Assembly (NCBI GenBank): GCA_020353055.1
Contig: CP070686.1
Location: forward strand, 1,478,944-1,522,891
DNA length: 43,948 bases
DNA from: Caldifarciminota bacterium
GTDB lineage: Bacteria > Hydrothermota > Tepidihabitantia > SM23-42
Reading direction: 5' to 3'
Within the stretch, counting starts at the first letter, position 1; the number at the start of each line of letters is the position of its first letter. Of the stretch, positions 43,474-43,948 are shown in pieces. The notes under the pieces are model-generated. The model saw only the letters and a program-made list of their open reading frames with translations, had not been told where the DNA came from and searched no databases. The translations under genes and the position numbers were made by a program.

Positions 43474-43575
43474 ACAATCCCCCTCAATTGCTACTATAAT
43501 ACAACCCACATCTTATCTTTTATGTTGCGTGGAAGAATTACCACCTTTTACTACCTTTCCTTTTTTTTAAGCATC

Positions 43576-43948
43576 TCAGTTGATTATGACAAATTTACCA
43601 ACTTGTTCGCCGATATCTGATTCTACATGGAAAATATACACGCCACTCGAGATCAATTCATCGTAATCATTCAAGACATCCCACCACTCATCGCCGCCGA
43701 GGTCATTGCCAACACCATCATCCGAAGTCTCTTGATGCAACAAGGTCCGTACTAATTCACCATTGAGATTGAAGATACGGATCGTACAGCGGTTAGGCAA
43801 GTTGATAAACTTCACCCGACGCTGCACAAAACGCGTCTGCCACTCGTTCGCAATAACATATGGATTCGGCACAACCTTCACGTTCAAGGTCATCGCACTG
43901 TCCGTAAAGATCCCCGGCGTACCGGTGATCCGAACCTTACCGTACACC
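43576..43948 (-). CDS. C-terminal part of a secreted protein with sorting domain, partial
   Basis: Only the last 124 codons are in the window; the frame stays open to the right edge, so the true start is outside. The visible part has VKVVPNPYVIANEWQTR, then NLPNRCTIRIFNLNGELVRTL, a polar loop and SSGVYIFHVES, which is the FlgD-like/Por sorting domain seen in other exported proteins here but of a somewhat different branch. It lies 102 bases upstream of paralogue B on the same strand and may share its transcript. No terminator was found between them. Confidence 0.8.
   Translation of the reverse strand, partial: VYGKVRITGTPGIFTDSAMTLNVKVVPNPYVIANEWQTRFVQRRVKFINLPNRCTIRIFNLNGELVRTLLHQETSDDGVGNDLGGDEWWDVLNDYDELISSGVYIFHVESDIGEQVGKFVIIN

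Noticed and set aside
1-43948. CRISPR arrays, tRNA or rRNA genes, insertion sequences, phage genes
   Set aside because: Intergenic regions are short and showed no regular repeat-spacer array, cloverleaf, or transposase or integrase reading frame.

Overview
The window looks like a chromosomal segment of an uncultivated, anaerobic, Gram-negative bacterium of the FCB type. Candidate division WOR-3 (Stahlbacteria) is my best guess, held with low confidence. The reasons are several large secreted proteins ending in a Por/T9SS-like sorting domain, an outer-membrane barrel, lipoproteins, and an HdrABC-MvhAG set in a bacterial context. No rRNA, tRNA, CRISPR array or transposase gene was seen. No gene-free stretch exceeds 300 bases.

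Layout. Positions 1-22540 are all on the minus strand. From the right (upstream) they are: a lipoprotein (21734-22540); two secreted repeat proteins (20188-21567, and 18854-20176, which is interrupted by an in-frame TGA); an SRPBCC / unknown / M1-peptidase operon (14860-18796); a long run of small cytoplasmic and membrane genes with methyltransferases and a thioesterase (9167-14787, own promoter); a nitroreductase and HAD phosphatase pair; a PaaX-regulator / dead phosphoesterase / S9 peptidase operon (3192-7725, consensus promoter); and a TAXI-TRAP transporter (receptor 1967-2977, fused permease running off the left edge). Positions 22765-40274 are on the plus strand: an envelope module (secreted OB-like protein, outer-membrane barrel, sensor kinase, sigma54 response regulator), a GlcD-type flavoprotein, a lipoate-ligase-like protein, HdrC-HdrB-HdrA(MvhD), the [NiFe] hydrogenase MvhG-MvhA with its maturation protease, two radical SAM proteins and tyrosyl-tRNA synthetase. 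Positions 40301-43948 return to the minus strand with three secreted proteins carrying the same kind of C-terminal domain, two of them close tandem paralogues.

How the genes work together. The core metabolic block is 27427-37618: an H2-linked, flavin-based electron-bifurcating heterodisulfide-reductase-type complex with its hydrogenase. The HdrA polypeptide carries the MvhD domain as a C-terminal fusion. A GlcD flavoprotein and a lipoyl-ligase-like enzyme lie just upstream. The natural disulfide or other acceptor of HdrB cannot be read from the window.

Regulatory signals are unusually legible. Ten promoters have TTGA-type -35 boxes and TATAAT-like -10 boxes separated by exactly 16 bases. Four of them place the -10 so close to the start codon that the mRNA would be leaderless or nearly so. 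One promoter breaks the rule: upstream of 22765 there is a GG-N10-GC (-24/-12) sigma54-like element with an inverted-repeat site further upstream, and the same gene cluster encodes a GAFTGA-containing sigma54 activator. I regard this envelope two-component module as one of the two most interesting items. The other is the metallophosphoesterase-fold protein at 5118-6851, in which every recognisable metal-ligand motif has been replaced.
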